DNA from: JAJECS01 sp965243625
Lineage (GTDB): Bacteria > Chloroflexota > UBA11872
Assembly: GCA_965243625.1 (NCBI GenBank)
Contig: CBDEVI010000002.1
Location: 2,852,001-2,916,000 of the forward strand
DNA length: 64,000 nucleotides
Reading direction: 5' to 3'
Numbering within the stretch: the first letter of the stretch is position 1; the number at the start of each line of letters is the position of its first letter. Made by a program: the position numbers and the translations under genes. The notes beneath the pieces were generated by a model. It saw only the letters and a list, made by a program, of their open reading frames with translations, was not told where the DNA came from and made no database searches. Below, in pieces: positions 8,168-17,031 of the stretch.

Positions 8168-8872
8168 ATGTTCGACCGGCTCTTTGGCTCCCGCGCCGCC
8201 GTGGCGCCGGACACGCCCGACGTCAGCCCGCGCCCGCCCGAGTTGCGCGAGCCGCGGCTTCCGCCCGGCCAGACCCTCACCGCCAAGTGGCCGGTGTTGC
8301 ACTACCAGGAGCCGGCCGCCTACGACATGACTCGCTGGGACTTCCGCGTGACCGGGCTGGTGGAGGAGGAGGCGCGCTGGAGCTGGGACGAGTTCACCTC
8401 CCTGCCGCGCACCGAGATCACCTCGGACATCCACTGCGTCACCCACTGGAGCCGCTACGACAACCTCTGGGAAGGCGTGCACGTGCGCGAGGTGCTCAAG
8501 CGCATCAAGCCGCTGCCCGGCGCGGACTACGTGATGATCCACGCCGACCCCGGCTACACCACCAACGTCACCCTGGCCGAGCTCGACCAGGACGACGTGC
8601 TGTTCGCCATCAACCACGACGGCGGCCCGCTGCCGCAGCAGCATGGCGGCCCCCTGCGCCTGGTGCTCCCGAGCCTGTACTTCTGGAAGAGCGCCAAGTG
8701 GGTGCGCGGCCTGGAGTTCATGGACCACGAGGAGGCAGGCTTCTGGGAGAAGGGCGGCTATCACGTTCGCGGTGACCCCTGGCTCAATGAGCGTTTCGGC
8801 GGCCGCGTGCGCATGACCATGCAGGAGGCTCGGTCCAAAGCCCTCCGCGAAGGCCGCCGGGTCGTCGAATAG
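8168..8872 (+). CDS. Sulfite-oxidase-fold molybdopterin oxidoreductase
   Basis: A 234-residue protein of the oxidoreductase molybdopterin-binding family (YedY/YuiH-like, without a dimerisation domain). The Mo-coordinating Cys is in SDIHCVTHWSRYDN, and the later HADPGYTTNV and HGGPLRLVLPSLYFWKSAKWV stretches are typical cofactor-binding segments of this fold. No signal peptide is seen, so it is probably cytoplasmic like YuiH. Family members reduce or oxidise sulfur compounds; the substrate is unknown. The ATG at 8168 has GGAG six bases upstream, better than the ATG at 8156. A MobA-like nucleotidyltransferase at 43.9 kb could serve its cofactor. Confidence 0.85.
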   Translation: MFDRLFGSRAAVAPDTPDVSPRPPELREPRLPPGQTLTAKWPVLHYQEPAAYDMTRWDFRVTGLVEEEARWSWDEFTSLPRTEITSDIHCVTHWSRYDNLWEGVHVREVLKRIKPLPGADYVMIHADPGYTTNVTLAELDQDDVLFAINHDGGPLPQQHGGPLRLVLPSLYFWKSAKWVRGLEFMDHEEAGFWEKGGYHVRGDPWLNERFGGRVRMTMQEARSKALREGRRVVE

Positions 8873-8938
8873 GCGGGGGCGTTCGTCGCGCTCGCGAAGC
8901 CGCCGTACGCTTATGGCGCTGATCTCAAGGATGCTCTG

Positions 8939-11900
8939 ATGTCCCTCGACCGGACCTACGCCGACCTCGCGCTCGACCGCTCCGTCTCGGATGTCGACCC
9001 GTTGGTGGCCGACCTCATCGAGCGGGAGCACGCCCGCCAGCGCGACAAGCTCATCCTGATCCCGTCCGAGAGCCTCACGCCCAAGCCGGTGCGGGACGCG
9101 CTGGCGTCGCCCTTCACCAGCATCTACGCCGAGGGCTACGCGGCGGCCGCAATGATCCGCGACCAGGAGGCGGCGCTGGCGGACATCGACCGGCAGCTCG
9201 CCCGCACCCGGCGCTTCGGCGATCGCCGCTACTACCAGGGCAACGAGTTCAGCAACCTGGTGGAAGCGCTGGCCCAGCGCCGCTGCGCGGACCTCTTCGC
9301 CAACGACCGCGTGCCGGCGGACCGGCTGTGGGTCAACGTGCAGCCGCTCTCGGGCGCGGCGGCCAACAACGCCGTCGAGGAAGCCCTGCTCGACCCCGAA
9401 GACACCATCATGGGGCTGGCCCTGGCCCACGGCGGGCACCTGAGCCACGGCGCGTCCGTCAACCGCTCGGGACGACGGTTCAAATCGATCAGCTACCGCA
9501 TCCCGGGGCCCGACGCGCAGCTCGACTACGACGACATCGCCGCGCGCACCAAGGCCGCCCGCCCCCGGCTGATCATCGCCGGCTACACCTCGTACCCGTG
9601 GGCGCCCGATTGGGAGCGCTTCCGCGCCATTGCCGACGACGTGGGCGCCCTGCTGATGGCCGACATCTCGCATCCGGCCGGGCTGGTCGTCGCGGGCGCC
9701 TATCCCTCGCCCGTGGGCATCGCCGATGTCGTCACGTTCACCACGCACAAGACGCTGTTCGGCCCGCGCGGCGCGGTGATCCTGTCGCACCGGCGCGACC
9801 TGATGCGCGCCATCGATCGGTCCGTGTTTCCCGGCGAGCAGGGCGGCCCGCACCTCAACAAGATCGCGGCCATGGCGGTGATGTTCAAGATGGCGGCCAC
9901 GGAGGCCTTCCACCGCACCCAGCACCAGATCATCGCCAACGCCAGGGCGCTCGTGGACGCCCTGGAAGCCGAGGGTATGGGCGTGGCCTACGGCGGCACC
10001 GATACCCATCTCTTCGTCGTGAATCTGCGTCGGGTCGGAGCCCAAGGCGACCTGCGCGGCGAGCCGGCGGTGCGCATGCTGGAATCCCTCGGCATAGTGG
10101 CCAACCGCAACTCGGTGCCCGGCGACCGCGGCTTCGCCGCGCCCACGGGCATTCGCATGGGCACGCCCTGGCTGACCCAGCGCGGCTACGGTCCGGACGA
10201 CATGAAGACGCTGGCCGGCATCCTGGCGCGTGCGTTTCGCGCCATGCACGGCGTGACCTACAGCGGGCGCCGGACCCCGCGTTATCGCGGGCGGATGGCG
10301 TACGACGCCATGCAATCGTTGCGCACCGAGGTGCTCGATTTCGCACGCCGCGGGCACGCCGAGGGGGCGCCGCCCAGTGATCCGCCGGCCAGCACGTCGG
10401 GCATGCTGCTCGTTCGCGGCGCCCGCACGCTGGCGTTCCTGGACGAGGTCGCCAACCGGCGGGTGCGCGATCTCGAGCCCGGGCAGACGCGTCACGTCGC
10501 TTTGGCAGGTCCTCCGGGCAGCGATGCAGTCAATGCCATCGTGGCCCGACCCGCCGAGGCAGCCGAAACCTCCGCCCTGATCGCCGTCGATTCCGACCAC
10601 GCCGATGCGCTGGCCGACTGGCTCCAGGCGGCGTCCGACGGCTACGTGATCGTCGATCCCGACGAGCCGAGCCGGAAGCTGAGCGGTCCGGTCACGGTGA
10701 CCGCGGTTGACGGCAATGCACCGGCAATAGCCGACGCTGCGGCGAACCTTGGCGAGACTGGCCCGCCGCCAGGCGCGCCTCCCGACGACGCGTCCCGTCC
10801 CTGGTTCGTGGGCCGGCGCCCGGTCGCCGCCACCAGCGACGGCCCCCAACCCTTCGAGTGGCGCGAGCCCGAGTCCGAGGAGCTGCACCACACGCCCCTG
10901 CATGCGTTCCACGCCGAGCACGCGAAGAAGCTGATCCCCTTCGCCGGCTGGGACATGCCCGTCTGGTACACCAGCATCGCGGACGAGCACCAGGCCGTGC
11001 GCAAGTCGGCCGGGCTGTTCGACGTGGGGCACATGGGCGTCTTCGCCGTCTCAGGGCCGAATGCCGCCGAGTTCCTGGACCTCGTCGTTACCGGCAGCGC
11101 GGGCCGCCTTCGCGTGGGACGCGCGGCGTACACCTACCTGCTCGACGCCAACGGCGACTGCCTGGACGACCTCATCATCTACCGCCTGGCCCGCGACCGG
11201 TTCATGGCGGTGGTGAACGCGGCCAACGCGCCAAAGGACTGGGCCTGGCTGACCGGCGTCAACGACGGCGTCCACCAGGTAGTCGCGGGGGACGGCGCGG
11301 CGCGATTGCCCGTGCGCGCCGAGCTGCTGGACCTCAAGAGCCCGGCCGCGGGTGACGCCGCGCGGCTCGACCTGGCGTTCCAGGGACCGAAATCGCGTCA
11401 AGTCCTCCAGCGAATCGTCGCCACGGACGACGAGCGGCGCGCGCTGGACGCCATGCGCATGAACCACGTCCGCGCCTTCACGCTCGCCGGGACCGACGTC
11501 GAGATTTCGCACACCGGCTACACGGGCGAGGCGACCGGCTTCGAGATCTTCGTCCACCCGGACGCCGCCCGCGCCGTGTGGGACGCGATCCTGGAGGCGG
11601 GCGCGGACGACGGCGTCGTGCCGGTCGGGCTCGGAGCCCGCGACTCCACGCGCACCGAGGCCGGGTTCCCGCTCTACGGACACGAGCTCGCCGGGCCGCT
11701 GGACCTCACGCCGGGCGACGCGGGATTCGGCCGCTTCGTCAAGGCCTACAAGCCGTTCTTCGTCGGGCGCGATCCCTACGTGCGGCGCGAGGCCGAGCGC
11801 AAGTCGTCCATCGTGCGCTTCTCGATTGCCGACGAGCGCACACCCATGGCGCGGCAGGGCGATCCGGTCACGGACCCGCGCGGCGCCTGGATCGGCACGG

Positions 11901-12109
11901 TCACCAGCGCCACGCGCACGTCCAGCGGTCGTCAGATCGGCATGGCTCACGTCGGCACCCGGCACACGCGACGACGCACCGAGCTGCGCATATTCGCCGG
12001 CGTATCCGCGCGGCGCGCCAGCCGGCCCCAATCGCCCGCCGATCTAGGCCCCGGCGGTCGCTATGCCCTCCCAGCCGCCGCCACCGTCATCACGCGGTTT
12101 CGGGGGTAG
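8939..12109 (+). CDS. Fused serine hydroxymethyltransferase - aminomethyltransferase (SHMT-GcvT)
   Basis: A 1056-residue fusion. Residues 1 to about 470 are a divergent SHMT: PLP lysine 271 in TFTTHKTLFGPRG, and YAEGY separated from RRYYQGNE by an insertion of about 24 residues compared with ordinary GlyA. Residues about 655-1055 are a complete GcvT: FAGWDMPVWYTS, SAGLFDVGHMG, THTGYTGEATGFEIF and the C-terminal barrel with GTVTSATRTSS. Between them, residues about 489-600 resemble the first half of GcvT in degenerate form (RGARTLAFLDEV...LEPGQ), so the linker may be a decayed duplicate. Both enzymes feed one-carbon units between glycine, serine and tetrahydrofolate, so the fusion is metabolically sensible. 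gcvH and gcvP are not in the window. Confidence 0.85.
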   Translation: MSLDRTYADLALDRSVSDVDPLVADLIEREHARQRDKLILIPSESLTPKPVRDALASPFTSIYAEGYAAAAMIRDQEAALADIDRQLARTRRFGDRRYYQGNEFSNLVEALAQRRCADLFANDRVPADRLWVNVQPLSGAAANNAVEEALLDPEDTIMGLALAHGGHLSHGASVNRSGRRFKSISYRIPGPDAQLDYDDIAARTKAARPRLIIAGYTSYPWAPDWERFRAIADDVGALLMADISHPAGLVVAGAYPSPVGIADVVTFTTHKTLFGPRGAVILSHRRDLMRAIDRSVFPGEQGGPHLNKIAAMAVMFKMAATEAFHRTQHQIIANARALVDALEAEGMGVAYGGTDTHLFVVNLRRVGAQGDLRGEPAVRMLESLGIVANRNSVPGDRGFAAPTGIRMGTPWLTQRGYGPDDMKTLAGILARAFRAMHGVTYSGRRTPRYRGRMAYDAMQSLRTEVLDFARRGHAEGAPPSDPPASTSGMLLVRGARTLAFLDEVANRRVRDLEPGQTRHVALAGPPGSDAVNAIVARPAEAAETSALIAVDSDHADALADWLQAASDGYVIVDPDEPSRKLSGPVTVTAVDGNAPAIADAAANLGETGPPPGAPPDDASRPWFVGRRPVAATSDGPQPFEWREPESEELHHTPLHAFHAEHAKKLIPFAGWDMPVWYTSIADEHQAVRKSAGLFDVGHMGVFAVSGPNAAEFLDLVVTGSAGRLRVGRAAYTYLLDANGDCLDDLIIYRLARDRFMAVVNAANAPKDWAWLTGVNDGVHQVVAGDGAARLPVRAELLDLKSPAAGDAARLDLAFQGPKSRQVLQRIVATDDERRALDAMRMNHVRAFTLAGTDVEISHTGYTGEATGFEIFVHPDAARAVWDAILEAGADDGVVPVGLGARDSTRTEAGFPLYGHELAGPLDLTPGDAGFGRFVKAYKPFFVGRDPYVRREAERKSSIVRFSIADERTPMARQGDPVTDPRGAWIGTVTSATRTSSGRQIGMAHVGTRHTRRRTELRIFAGVSARRASRPQSPADLGPGGRYALPAAATVITRFRG

Positions 12110-12176
12110 TCCTACCTTCGCTGCGGCTTGTTGGCTGACGTGAGCATTCGGTCCGCGCACTTCGGACAGAATTGCC

Positions 12177-12342
12177 CGTCCGTTCGCCCTGAGCTTGTCG
12201 AAGGGCGTGGTTCGACAGGCTCACCACGAACGGCTGAAAGGCACTTTGTTTCCGTCATTCCGGCGAAGGCTGGAATCCAGTCCGGTCGAAACTGGCGTCG
12301 CGCTGGACACCTACCGTAGGGGCGGGCCTCAGACTCGCCCGT
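12177..12342 (+). repeat. Composite of dispersed repeats, families A, B and C
   Basis: The 271-base gap 12110-12380 contains three repeat types in a row: family A (12177-12233), family B (12251-12280, TCCGTCATTCCGGCGAAGGC, a palindrome of the ATTCCCGC...GCGGGAAT type) and family C (12316-12342, TAGGGGCGGGCCTCAGACTC). No gene is seen. Confidence 0.75.
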
Positions 12343-12380
12343 TCCCAAGCATCCGGGGTCTTGTCGTGAGGCGGTCGCTC

Positions 12381-13316
12381 CTAGCCAGGTCCCCGCTCGA
12401 CCAACAGCGAATAGACCCTCGGCAGCCCGGTAAGCGTGCATTCCCAGCTGCGCCCGCCGTCGTCCGAGCAATAGAGCGCCCCGTCGGGACCCGCGAAGGC
12501 TGCGGAGGGGCCGTCGGCTACGAGAGTGTGGGTGTCGATGTTGCCGTCGAAGTGGTCGGGCAGCCCGTCGCGGCAGCGTTCGAACGGCTCGTCGCCGTCG
12601 AGCGAACGCCGATAGACGGCCGCATCTTGTCCGCCGGGTCCGCGCGCGACCGAGAGCAGGATCGTGGAACCGCTGAGAGCAACCGCCCGGGCGTAGGTCG
12701 CATGTAGCCCGCGGACGTCCAGCTCCCACGAGTCGCCCCGGTCACGCGAAACGGCCAGCCCGCGCGCCGTGGCGGCCAGCAGCAGGCCGTCGTGGCCCGT
12801 GGGCGCGATGACCTGGTGCGCGTCGGCGCGGATGTCCAAGGCCGTCGCCTGCCACGTCTCGCCGTCGTCGTCGGAACGCAGCACCCCGCCCACGTGCACG
12901 TTGGCATAGAGCGCGCCTCCGTCGTCCATGGCCAACGACCGAGTCGCCGGCGGTCCGCCCCAGGGCGTGAACCAGTGCTCGCGACCTTCGGCCTGGTCGA
13001 AACCGGCCACCGGCGCGAGCGTCTCGTTGCCGAGTCGCGACTTGCCGCCGAATCGTCGGAGATACGCGCCGTCCGTGCCGACCAGAACACCTGCGCGTGT
13101 GGGCAGGACGCACGTCAGCGCGGGATCTCCCAGCGCCCCCGCGGCAGTCGCCGGGGTCAGCCGTCGGCCCTGTACCCGCCAGACCTCGCGCCCGTCGACA
13201 ACCATCCACGCGTCGTCGGGACGACCGACCAGCGCGCGGATGGCCCGTCCGCCCAGACCCAGCGTTGCGCCCTCACCGTCTCGCAGGCCCTCGCGAGTCC
13301 CAATGAGCAGCCTCAT
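12381..13316 (-). CDS. Beta-propeller protein with BNR/sialidase-like repeats
   Basis: A 311-residue protein that begins MRLLIGTREGLR, a common start of YCF48/BNR-type propellers. Asp-box motifs (S/C-x-D-x-G-x-x-W) are seen as SDDDGETW, SRDRGDSW and CSDDGGRSW, spaced about 45-90 residues apart. There is no signal peptide, so it is probably cytoplasmic or its export is non-classical. The function is unknown; the fold usually supports binding or glycosidase activity but no catalytic set was identified. The start at 13316 is preferred; an ATG at 13343 overlaps the stop region of the DNA glycosylase gene and would couple the two genes. Confidence 0.7.
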   Translation of the reverse strand: MRLLIGTREGLRDGEGATLGLGGRAIRALVGRPDDAWMVVDGREVWRVQGRRLTPATAAGALGDPALTCVLPTRAGVLVGTDGAYLRRFGGKSRLGNETLAPVAGFDQAEGREHWFTPWGGPPATRSLAMDDGGALYANVHVGGVLRSDDDGETWQATALDIRADAHQVIAPTGHDGLLLAATARGLAVSRDRGDSWELDVRGLHATYARAVALSGSTILLSVARGPGGQDAAVYRRSLDGDEPFERCRDGLPDHFDGNIDTHTLVADGPSAAFAGPDGALYCSDDGGRSWECTLTGLPRVYSLLVERGPG

Positions 13317-13332
13317 CGCCGGCGCCCCTGGA

Positions 13333-13950
13333 TCAGCCGCCATTTGCTGCCTTGTAGCAGTAGGGATGGTGCGGCACTGAAATCAGGCCGGTGGCTTCCA
13401 GGAAGCCGCGCGCCACGCCGGGCCCCATGAAGGCGAAGGTCTTTCGCAGCACCTTGATCTTGTCCTCGGCGTCGTCGGGAAGCTGCTGCAGAAACGACGC
13501 CAGGTTGCCGTGCTCGGCCTGGAGCTCCAGCACCGTGCGGGCGTTGGCGATGGCCGCGTCGATTTTCTTCGCGCTGCGCACCACTTTCGGGTCGTTCATC
13601 AGTCGCGTCACCTCGGTGGGTCCATAGGAAGCGACGGCGTCGATGTCAAACTCGTCGTACGCCCGGCGCAGGCTCTCGCGCTTGTTCCAGATCAGCGTCC
13701 AGCTCAGTCCGGCGTGAAAGATCTCCAGCATCATGCGCTCGAAGTACTCCCGGTCGTCAGCCGGGGTCTCGCCCCAGAAGTCATCGTGGTAGATGGTCAG
13801 GTCGGGATTGCGCTGGGCCCATTCGCAGCGCATCGTTTGCCCCGCCGCGCGGCGCAGCCCCGCGTCGGCCATGTCCTCGGGGGTGGCGGACTTGCGCAGC
13901 TTGACGCGCCGCGGCGGCACTACCTCGTCCGGCTGGCGTCGGGATGCCAT
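13333..13950 (-). CDS. tag: DNA-3-methyladenine glycosylase I
   Basis: A 205-residue TagI-family base-excision glycosylase that removes 3-methyladenine from alkylated DNA. Visible family features are MRCEWAQ (zinc Cys), YHDDFWGETP (zinc His and the YHDxEWG motif), HAGLSWTLIWNKRE (the aromatic base-pocket helix) and HHPYCYKA at the C-terminus supplying the last His and Cys ligands. A roughly 25-residue basic extension precedes the core. The ATG at 13950 has a perfect AAGGAGG five bases upstream. The propeller gene follows directly and is probably co-transcribed. Confidence 0.88.
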   Translation of the reverse strand: MASRRQPDEVVPPRRVKLRKSATPEDMADAGLRRAAGQTMRCEWAQRNPDLTIYHDDFWGETPADDREYFERMMLEIFHAGLSWTLIWNKRESLRRAYDEFDIDAVASYGPTEVTRLMNDPKVVRSAKKIDAAIANARTVLELQAEHGNLASFLQQLPDDAEDKIKVLRKTFAFMGPGVARGFLEATGLISVPHHPYCYKAANGG

Positions 13951-14064
13951 ATCGCCTCCTTGGCGGGCGTGTGCTTCAGCTTCGAGGGTAGCGGCCCGTG
14001 CCGATGCCCGGCCACCCAAGGAGCCTCGGAACAAGTACTCGTCCCTTGGCGAATTCTGCCCCAA

Positions 14065-14143
14065 TCCGTTCTCCCTGAGCTTGTCGAAGGGCGCCTCCTG
14101 AGCGCGGCAAAGGGTCGTGGTTCGACAGGCTCGCCACGAACGG
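14065..14143 (-). repeat. Dispersed inverted repeat, family A
   Basis: Copy of family A between tag and tyrS, with a CTGAGCTTGTCGAAGGGCG arm and a GGTTCGACAGGCTCGCCACG arm separated by about 20 bases. Nothing else is seen in the gap 13951-14187. Confidence 0.75.
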
Positions 14144-14187
14144 AGGCGGTTCTCGCAGGCGTGCGGCAGACGGCAAGGTCGCGGGCG

Positions 14188-15432
14188 TCAAGGCTTGGAC
14201 GACACAGTAATGCGGTGATACCGCTTGCGTCCGGCCCGCAGCAGCAGGCCGTCGTCGGGAACTTGCGAGCGGTCCACGACGGCTTCGGGGTCCGACGCGC
14301 GCGTTTCCCCGACGTAAGCCCCGCCCTGCGCGATCAGCCGCCGCGCCGCTGCCCGCGACGGCGCGAGGCCGGTGCGCACGAGCAGGTCGACGATCGGGAT
14401 GCCCGCCTCCAGATCGGCGGCGGCCACCAGGGTTGTCGGCACGGCCTCCGCGTCACCTGCCGCGTCGGCAAACAGCGACCGGGCCGTTTCGCGCGCGGCG
14501 TCGGCGGCCTCGCGTCCGTGCACGGTCGCCGTCACGTTGTGCGCCAGCGCCTGCTTGGCCCGCCGAAAGTCCGGTCCGCGCAGGTCGCGCAGCGCGGCAA
14601 CCGTCGACATCGGCAGCGTCGTCAGCATGCCCAGCGCCTGCGGCACCAGCGCGTCGCCCAGGTTGATCCAGAATTGGTAGAAGTCAAACGGCGGCGTGCG
14701 GTCGGCGTCCAGCCACACCGCGCCCGCCGCGGTCTTGCCCATCTTCTCGCCTTCCGCCGTGGTCAGCAGCGGGGCCACCAGCCCGAAGGCCTGCGTGCGC
14801 TCCACGCGGCGAATGAGGTCGACCCCGGCCAGGATGTTGGACCACTGGTCGCTGCCGGCGATCTGCAGGGTGCAGCCGTATTCCCGGTAGAGATGCAGGA
14901 AGTCGTAGGCCTGCAGCAGGCGGTAGTTCAGCTCGATGAAGTTCAGGTTCTCGCCGGCGTCCAGGCGGTTGCGGTAGGTATCGGTCGCCAGCATTTCGTT
15001 CACGCTGAAGTGGCGGCCGATGTCCCGCAGAAACTCCAGGTATCCCAGCTCCGCCAGCCAGTCGGCGTTGTTGAGCACCAGGGCATCGCCCTCGCTGAGA
15101 TCGACGAACCGCTCCAGCTGCGTGCGAATCGCGGCCACGTTGGCCGCCACGTCCTCGTGCGTCAGCAGCGCCCGGGTGTCCAGCCGGTCCGACGGGTCGC
15201 CGATCATCCCCGTGCCGCCGCCCGCAATCAGGATGGGCCGGTGGCCCGCCTGTTCCAGATGGTGCGCCATCATCAGCGTCACCAGGTGGCCTGCCGTCAG
15301 GCTGGTCGCGGTGGGATCGAACCCCACGTAGAACGTCAGCGGCCGGTCGAGGGCGCGGCGCAGCGCGTCGGCGTCGCTGGCGGCCGAGATCAGGCCGCGC
15401 GCGTCAAGAACGTCAAAGGCATTGGCAGACAT
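14188..15432 (-). CDS. tyrS: Tyrosyl-tRNA synthetase
   Basis: A 414-residue class I aminoacyl-tRNA synthetase that charges tRNA-Tyr. The N-terminal catalytic core has YVGFDPTATSLTAGHLVTLM (HIGH-like motif), GGGTGMIGDPS, an LQIAGSDQWSNILAG tyrosine/ATP site, and EGEKMGKT as the KMSKS loop. The C-terminus is an S4 RNA-binding domain (VRTGLAPSRAAARRLIAQGG). Length and order match bacterial TyrS (TyrRS-S form). The ATG at 15432 begins the conserved core; a longer in-frame extension to 15507 has no family support. No T-box leader could be recognised upstream. Confidence 0.92.
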   Translation of the reverse strand: MSANAFDVLDARGLISAASDADALRRALDRPLTFYVGFDPTATSLTAGHLVTLMMAHHLEQAGHRPILIAGGGTGMIGDPSDRLDTRALLTHEDVAANVAAIRTQLERFVDLSEGDALVLNNADWLAELGYLEFLRDIGRHFSVNEMLATDTYRNRLDAGENLNFIELNYRLLQAYDFLHLYREYGCTLQIAGSDQWSNILAGVDLIRRVERTQAFGLVAPLLTTAEGEKMGKTAAGAVWLDADRTPPFDFYQFWINLGDALVPQALGMLTTLPMSTVAALRDLRGPDFRRAKQALAHNVTATVHGREAADAARETARSLFADAAGDAEAVPTTLVAAADLEAGIPIVDLLVRTGLAPSRAAARRLIAQGGAYVGETRASDPEAVVDRSQVPDDGLLLRAGRKRYHRITVSSKP

Positions 15433-15627
15433 GGGTGAAACTCGTTGAGGAAGGCGCCTGGCGTTGGCGCCGGCATGCGTCGCGTGGCGTGCCACCGTCG
15501 TGGTCACGCGAAGCCGGCGGCGTTGCGCTAGGCGTCCACCGCCGGCCGCCTATATGCCCGCCGCATCGACGGCTCCTCGGCGCTCCGGCAAATCCTTGAC
15601 GATGCTAGGCGGCGGCCGCGCGCACCG

Positions 15628-16989
15628 TCAATGGTGCTGGGCGCACTGCTCGGCCCACCCATCCTCGACCAACGCGCGGATGGTTTCGCTCCCCGCTTGC
15701 ACCGCCTGCAGCCGGGCATTCTGCGCGCGTTCCAGGGCCGATTGCGGGTTTTCCGCGCCGGCGGGTCCCATCAAGGCGCTCCAGGCGTTCGCCTCCGCGG
15801 TCACGGCGCGGATCTCCGCCTCGAGACAGGCAGCGTCTGACGGGACGTACCGCTCATCGTGATAGTCCGCCAGATGCTGCAACTCGTGCGCGAGCACCGC
15901 CGCCACGGCTTCGAGTCGCTCGTCCTGGAGGTCGCGGTTGACGGCGATGCGCGACGGCGAATTGAACGTCGCGTAGACGTCAATCGGGAGTGTCCGATAG
16001 CGGATCGGGGCGGACACCTCCGCGGCGGCCTCGAGGCCCGGCGTAGCCGACGGCACCCCTTCCAACAGGCGCAGCGCCTCGGCGAGCGCGTCGTCGATGA
16101 CGTTGTAGTTCCGCTGCGTCGTCCAGGCGAGCACGGCGTCCACGTAGACCTCCGCCCCGTCGCGCAGATCCAGCATGCGCGTGTCGTCATGCGCATGGGG
16201 CGTGGTGACCGCCGAATCCCCGAGGACCAGGTCCTTGTAGTGGTCGCCGCTGTTGACCATCACCACCGTGCCAACCGGCTCGCCCCCATCGACCGCTTCC
16301 ACCCAGTGCTGCAGCGCGGTCCGCTGGAAGCGCTGGACCACGAACGGACCGAACGTCTCCGGATAGGACATGGGCAAACCGTGGAGCTCGATGGCGGCAT
16401 CCACGCTGTCGGGCTCGATGGGATTGGCCAGAAACGCCTGCGTGATCGCCGAATCGGTCATCCAGCCCATCCGCACGGCCCGCGCGTCGGCCAGCGTCGT
16501 CGACTCGTCGGGCTCGGTGCGGGGAATCGAGCGCGCATAGAGCGCGTCGTCGTATCCGGCCTCGCGCAGGATCTCGTAGACATTGGCCAGCTGGACCTTG
16601 TCCTCGTCCGGCGACCATTGCATCAGGGCGCGCTGGGTGAGCTGGTAGATGAACCCGCCCGGACCGATCCACGGGCGCGACGTCGGATATCCCATCACCT
16701 CGAGCCCGCCATAGCGCGCGAAGGCGTCGAAGAATCGCGGCCCGTCGGCAAAGTTACGCACGCCGAATCCGGTGCTGTCGGCACCGAGTCCCGGATAGAA
16801 CCGTCCCGAGGACACGGCAATCGCCACGGGCGAGTCGCGTTTAGCCGCATCGAGGTCGGGCTCTCGGGCGGCGGCGCCCGATGCCGACACCGCGGCGATC
16901 AGCCCCATGCCGAGCGCGACGGCCCGAACCCGCCGCAGCCAGCGGCGCCCCGCCGACATTGTCAGTTTCCGCGGCACGTCCTGAGTCAT
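15628..16989 (-). CDS. Exported HELQH putative metallopeptidase with N-terminal duplicated Gly/Trp domain
   Basis: A 453-residue secreted protein. A positively charged signal peptide runs to about residue 41 (GMGLIAAVSASGAAA). Residues about 58-270 are the same duplicated domain as in the genes at 6399 and 48946: YGGLEVMGYPTS...ALMQW and HGLPMSYPETFGPFVVQRFQ...LQHW. The C-terminal domain has HELQH at 368-372 with an acidic EAEIRAVTAEANAW helix about 20 residues later, the layout of a gluzincin zinc site, so proteolysis is inferred. The start at 16989 or 16959 is possible. The gene is divergent from selD, with 42 bases between the starts. Confidence 0.7.
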   Translation of the reverse strand: MTQDVPRKLTMSAGRRWLRRVRAVALGMGLIAAVSASGAAAREPDLDAAKRDSPVAIAVSSGRFYPGLGADSTGFGVRNFADGPRFFDAFARYGGLEVMGYPTSRPWIGPGGFIYQLTQRALMQWSPDEDKVQLANVYEILREAGYDDALYARSIPRTEPDESTTLADARAVRMGWMTDSAITQAFLANPIEPDSVDAAIELHGLPMSYPETFGPFVVQRFQRTALQHWVEAVDGGEPVGTVVMVNSGDHYKDLVLGDSAVTTPHAHDDTRMLDLRDGAEVYVDAVLAWTTQRNYNVIDDALAEALRLLEGVPSATPGLEAAAEVSAPIRYRTLPIDVYATFNSPSRIAVNRDLQDERLEAVAAVLAHELQHLADYHDERYVPSDAACLEAEIRAVTAEANAWSALMGPAGAENPQSALERAQNARLQAVQAGSETIRALVEDGWAEQCAQHH

Positions 16990-17031
16990 CTGGAGCCCTG
17001 CGGCGCCTCCCGCGTACTGTAGATTGCCAGA

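Noticed and set aside
8873..8938. Glycine riboswitch before the SHMT-GcvT gene
   Set aside because: The gap is only 66 bases and lacks the conserved glycine aptamer core.
8021..11032. 1003-codon reading frame on the minus strand opposite the SHMT-GcvT gene
   Set aside because: Mirror of the real gene; the plus strand encodes clear SHMT and GcvT motifs throughout.
15433..15627. T-box leader in front of tyrS
   Set aside because: No AGGGTGGxACCGCG-type T-box core could be found on the minus strand of this gap.
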